From Labilithrix sp. (GTDB lineage Bacteria > Myxococcota > Polyangia > Polyangiales > Polyangiaceae), in assembly GCA_028287035.1 (NCBI GenBank), contig JAQBQL010000279.1, forward strand, positions 1-31,817: a stretch of 31,817 bases of DNA, written 5' to 3'. Below the pieces are notes generated by a model. The model had not been told where the DNA came from. It saw only the letters and a list, made by a program, of their open reading frames with translations, and did not search any database. Position 1 is the stretch's first letter; each line of letters begins with the position of its first letter. Positions 30,681 to 31,817 of this stretch are shown here, one piece after another. The position numbers and the translations under genes were made by a program.

Positions 30681-31817
30681 CTAGCGGCTGTCGCGGGCCG
30701 GCTCGGCCACGACAGTGCGGCCGCCGACGACCTGCCCGGCGAGCGCCTGGATGGCCTGGTCGACGAGCTCCTTCTTGACGGTCACGAAGGTGATCCGGTC
30801 GCGGACCCGGATGTTGCCGGTCTCCTCGTGCGGGACGCCGCCCGTCGCCAGGATGTCCTGGAGCGACTCGGGGCTCGCGCCGTCGCGCCGGCCGACGTTG
30901 ACGAAGATGTTCGCGAGGCTCGCGTCATCGCGGCCGTCCGGCTGACGCGGCTCGCTGGAGGCGCGGTCACCTTCGCGCGGCTCACGCGGCTCACGAGCCT
31001 CGCGCGTCTCACGCGGCTCACGCGGACCGCGGGCCTCGCGAGGCTGGTCCGCGCGTTCGCGGCCTCCCTCGCGGGGCGCCTCGGCGCCGGATCCCGCGGC
31101 AGCCTCGGGACGGCCCTCGCCACGGTCGCGGGTCGGGCGGCGCCCGTCGCGACGAGCCGGAGCCTCGGTGGCCGGCCCTTCGGTGATGCCCGGCAGGCTG
31201 GGCAGCCGGGGGTGACGGTCGGTCTCGACGGCGTCGTCGGCGAGGCCGCCGGCCGACTCCGCGTCCTGCATCGGACGGGCGGGGGCGCCTCGTCCGGTAC
31301 GGGCGCGGGGCGCACGCGGGGCGCGCGGAGCTTCCAGGGCGGCGGCAGCGCCGGCGCCGAAGAGCGGCGAGTCGTCGTCCTCGTCCGCGGGCGGCTCCCA
31401 CTCGGAGAGCGTCGACTGCGGGAGACCTTCGCGGCCGGCGGCGCGCGCGCGCTCGCGTGCATCGAAGGCAGGCACCGGCTCACCCGCGGTCCGAGCGCCC
31501 ATGCCGACGTCACGGCGCACGCCTTCCGTCGCGGGGTCACGCGGACCGCGTGCGACATCACGACGACCGCCGCGGTCACGACCGCCGCGGTCACGACCGC
31601 CGCGGTCACGCTCGCGTCCGGCCTCGCTTCGGCCTGCGTCGCTTCGCGCAGCGTCGCCGCTGGCGGGGCGCGGCGCGCCCGTTTCCACGGCGGGACGCGG
31701 CTCGCGCGGCTCGAGGGCGGGACGCGGCTCGCGTCCGTCGATCACGGGACGGGGCTCGCGGCCCTGTCCGGCCGGACGCGGCACGCGTCCGAGCTCGGGA
31801 CGCGGCTCGCGGCCGGG
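30681..31817 (-). CDS. DEAD-box RNA helicase, C-terminal part with DbpA-type RNA-binding domain (partial)
   Basis: The frame is open to the right window edge; the 5' part, with the helicase core, lies outside. About 290 residues are visible as a low-complexity Arg/Pro/Glu/Gly/Asp tail with REPRP, DRGGR and REPRE repeats, then a folded domain in the last ~80 residues: ANIFVNVGRRDGASPESL, IRVRDRITFVTV and VGGRTVVAEPAR. This matches the DbpA RNA-binding domain (PF03880) that targets DEAD-box helicases to structured RNA such as 23S rRNA. The Arg/Gly-rich spacer is the kind that promotes RNA condensation and cold-induced helicase function. Identification as a helicase rests on this terminal domain alone, since the motor motifs are not in the window. 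Confidence 0.75.
   Translation of the reverse strand, partial: PGREPRPELGRVPRPAGQGREPRPVIDGREPRPALEPREPRPAVETGAPRPASGDAARSDAGRSEAGRERDRGGRDRGGRDRGGRRDVARGPRDPATEGVRRDVGMGARTAGEPVPAFDARERARAAGREGLPQSTLSEWEPPADEDDDSPLFGAGAAAALEAPRAPRAPRARTGRGAPARPMQDAESAGGLADDAVETDRHPRLPSLPGITEGPATEAPARRDGRRPTRDRGEGRPEAAAGSGAEAPREGGRERADQPREARGPREPRETREAREPREPREGDRASSEPRQPDGRDDASLANIFVNVGRRDGASPESLQDILATGGVPHEETGNIRVRDRITFVTVKKELVDQAIQALAGQVVGGRTVVAEPARDSR
31564..31608 (-). repeat. 15-bp tandem repeat, three perfect copies
   Basis: CGACCGCCGCGGTCA occurs three times without change (31564, 31579, 31594), encoding DRGGR repeats of the helicase tail. Perfect identity suggests recent slippage. Confidence 0.9.

Overview
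The base composition (strongly G+C rich, mostly C or G in third codon positions), four Ser/Thr kinase-type proteins in under 32 kb, many proline/alanine-rich lipoproteins, an AgmX/TonB-like tail fused to a pseudokinase, and H-NOX and ABC-F genes all suggest a chromosomal segment of a myxobacterium (Myxococcota, perhaps Polyangia-like). This is an inference from gene content. I see no insertion sequence, prophage, CRISPR array or rRNA. Genes are packed tightly, and both window edges cut through a gene.

Layout. 1-2656 (+): two tandem PilT/GspE-like ATPases, the first lacking its 5' end and beginning with a 6-residue helical repeat. 2666-6593 (-): a coupled three-gene operon of a small helical protein, a GMC-type FAD oxidoreductase and a Ser/Thr kinase with a C-terminal cyclic-nucleotide-binding domain. 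A 29-bp divergent promoter with a dyad separates it from a PPP-type phosphatase lipoprotein (6623-7687, +). 7694-9388 (-): a YbiT-like ABC-F ATPase. 9481-13325 (+): a very large protein with a C-terminal non-RD kinase domain, coupled to a YkgJ-like Cys-cluster protein. 13338-16537 (-): a stand-alone H-NOX haem sensor, a DUF2378-like protein, a redox-dead glutaredoxin-like protein and a kinase with a degenerate receiver domain. 16673-20520 (+): a GH31 glycosidase lipoprotein followed by a DUF6786-type lipoprotein. 20549-24071: a small unknown gene, a HAD phosphatase, three lipoproteins and a tRNA-Lys with an odd T-loop. 24072-28809 (-): a coupled non-homologous end-joining operon, Ku - topoisomerase IB - LigD. 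28924-30513 (-): a pseudokinase/GYF/TM/AgmX-like fusion. 30681-31817 (-): the C-terminal part of a DEAD-box helicase with a DbpA-type RNA-binding domain.

Working together. The clearest functional unit is the repair operon. The oxidoreductase operon couples a redox enzyme to a kinase that may read a cyclic nucleotide, and the H-NOX neighbourhood may be a small gas-sensing unit. The most unusual individual signals are the swapped 54/58 pair in the tRNA-Lys T-loop, the intrinsic terminator that overlaps the start of the gene upstream of H-NOX, the paired PilT-like ATPases with eroded catalytic boxes, and repeated TANNNT hexamers immediately upstream of many start codons.
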